This document shows positions 63,822 to 64,000 of a stretch of 64,000 nucleotides of DNA, one piece after another. Source of the stretch: Loigolactobacillus coryniformis subsp. coryniformis KCTC 3167 = DSM 20001 (GTDB lineage Bacteria; Bacillota; Bacilli; Lactobacillales; Lactobacillaceae); assembly GCF_002706425.1 (NCBI RefSeq), contig NZ_CP017713.1, positions 868,001-932,000 on the forward strand, in the 5' to 3' direction. Within the stretch, counting starts at the first letter, position 1. Each line of letters starts with the position of its first letter. The translations under genes and the position numbers were made by a program. The notes under the pieces are model-generated. The model had not been told where the DNA came from, searched no databases, and was given only the letters and a program-made list of their open reading frames with translations.

Positions 63822-64000
63822 ACACTAACTTACGGCGCAGTAAATGGCCAATTAAGGATAGCTATCTATACAGTCCAATCGTCACATTTGAAGTTGATGG
63901 CGAAAAAATCCCAATGAAGTTAGTCTTCGTAACCAAACGTGGCCAGGCTGATCAATATCTTGTGTTGGCGACCACAATGACTGACCTAAGACCAGAAGCA

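Larger units (their letters stand above)
61404..64000 (+). mobile_element. IS4-family element, copy 2, interrupted and cut by window end
   Basis: Starts with the same tip CTAAAGGTTGAAAGT as copy 1 (33571). By eye only about four base differences occur over the 934 shared bases before the interruption, so it is a recent duplicate. It is split at 62338 by another IS and resumes at 63829; its right end lies beyond the window. Confidence 0.92.
61535..64000 (+). pseudogene. IS4-family transposase copy 2, disrupted by IS insertion
   Basis: The first 267 codons or so (61535-62337) are the same as the transposase at 33702 except for a Val-to-Ala change (SSHVKN to SSHAKN). After ...DIKTLYTN the frame runs into the inserted IS and ends at 62374. 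The remaining coding sequence resumes at 63822 (ACACTAACTTACGGCGCAG) and leaves the window. The split separates the second Asp (LFDSWY) from the Y-R-E-K region, so it should be inactive. Confidence 0.9.

Noticed and set aside
1-64000. tRNA and rRNA genes
   Set aside because: No cloverleaf with the conserved TTCGA arm or rRNA-like sequence was seen in intergenic space.

Overview
The window comes from a low-GC Gram-positive lactic acid bacterium (Lactobacillaceae). Supporting signs are AGGAGG-type ribosome sites, lactobacillus-type IS4/IS30 elements, an L-lysine MurE next to a D-aspartate ligase and an aspartate racemase (Lys-D-Asp peptidoglycan), a mannitol PTS operon, and a pdu-cob-cbi-hem cluster like those of B12-producing heterofermenters. 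A Loigolactobacillus coryniformis- or Furfurilactobacillus-like host fits, but the species is an inference.

Region 1 (1-29652) is a nearly complete anaerobic adenosylcobalamin factory. The end of the propanediol-utilisation block comes first (pduW cut by the window edge, a pduV-like GTPase, pduO). Then come an alpha-ribazole-type ECF S component (cblT), cobD and pduX, an AdoCbl riboswitch with a strong terminator, and one long, tightly overlapping operon: cbiA-B-C-D-E-T-F-G-H-J, cobA/hemD fusion, cbiK-L, cobalt ECF transporter cbiMNQO, cbiP (cobQ), precorrin-2 dehydrogenase, hemA-C-B-L, cblS, cobU-S-C and a second hemD. Together these run from glutamyl-tRNA to uroporphyrinogen III, to cobalt-corrin, to AdoCbl. 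No cobT is present; cblS/cblT suggest an alpha-ribazole route for the lower ligand.

Region 2 (29711-33362) holds two small membrane proteins, a fused glutamine-type ABC substrate-binding/permease protein and an M20 peptidase.

Region 3 (33563-45811) is an insertion-sequence-scarred purine/xanthine locus. An IS4-type element with an 8-bp target duplication is itself split by an IS30-type element. Then come a YheO-type regulator with an operator-like palindrome, a second IS30 element that abuts a 5'-truncated xanthine dehydrogenase molybdenum subunit, intact FAD and FeS subunits, two NCS2 permeases, guanine deaminase, a candidate leader peptide and a frameshifted secreted rhodanese.

Region 4 (45915-54467) has nagB, the mannitol operon mtlA-mtlR-mtlF-mtlD with candidate MtlR and CcpA sites, and a two-component system. 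Region 5 (54648-61395) has a zinc-ribbon DDE transposase element, then dacA and the cell-wall operon murE-D-Asp ligase-racD. Region 6 (61404-64000) is a second, near-identical copy of the IS4 element, split by yet another IS with clean 18-bp ends and a 7-bp target duplication.

The least explained signals are a 98-bp structured tandem duplication in the pduO leader, whose 3' segment recurs upstream of hemL, the cblT/cblS pair in a de novo cluster without cobT, and the nested IS elements around the decaying xanthine dehydrogenase operon.
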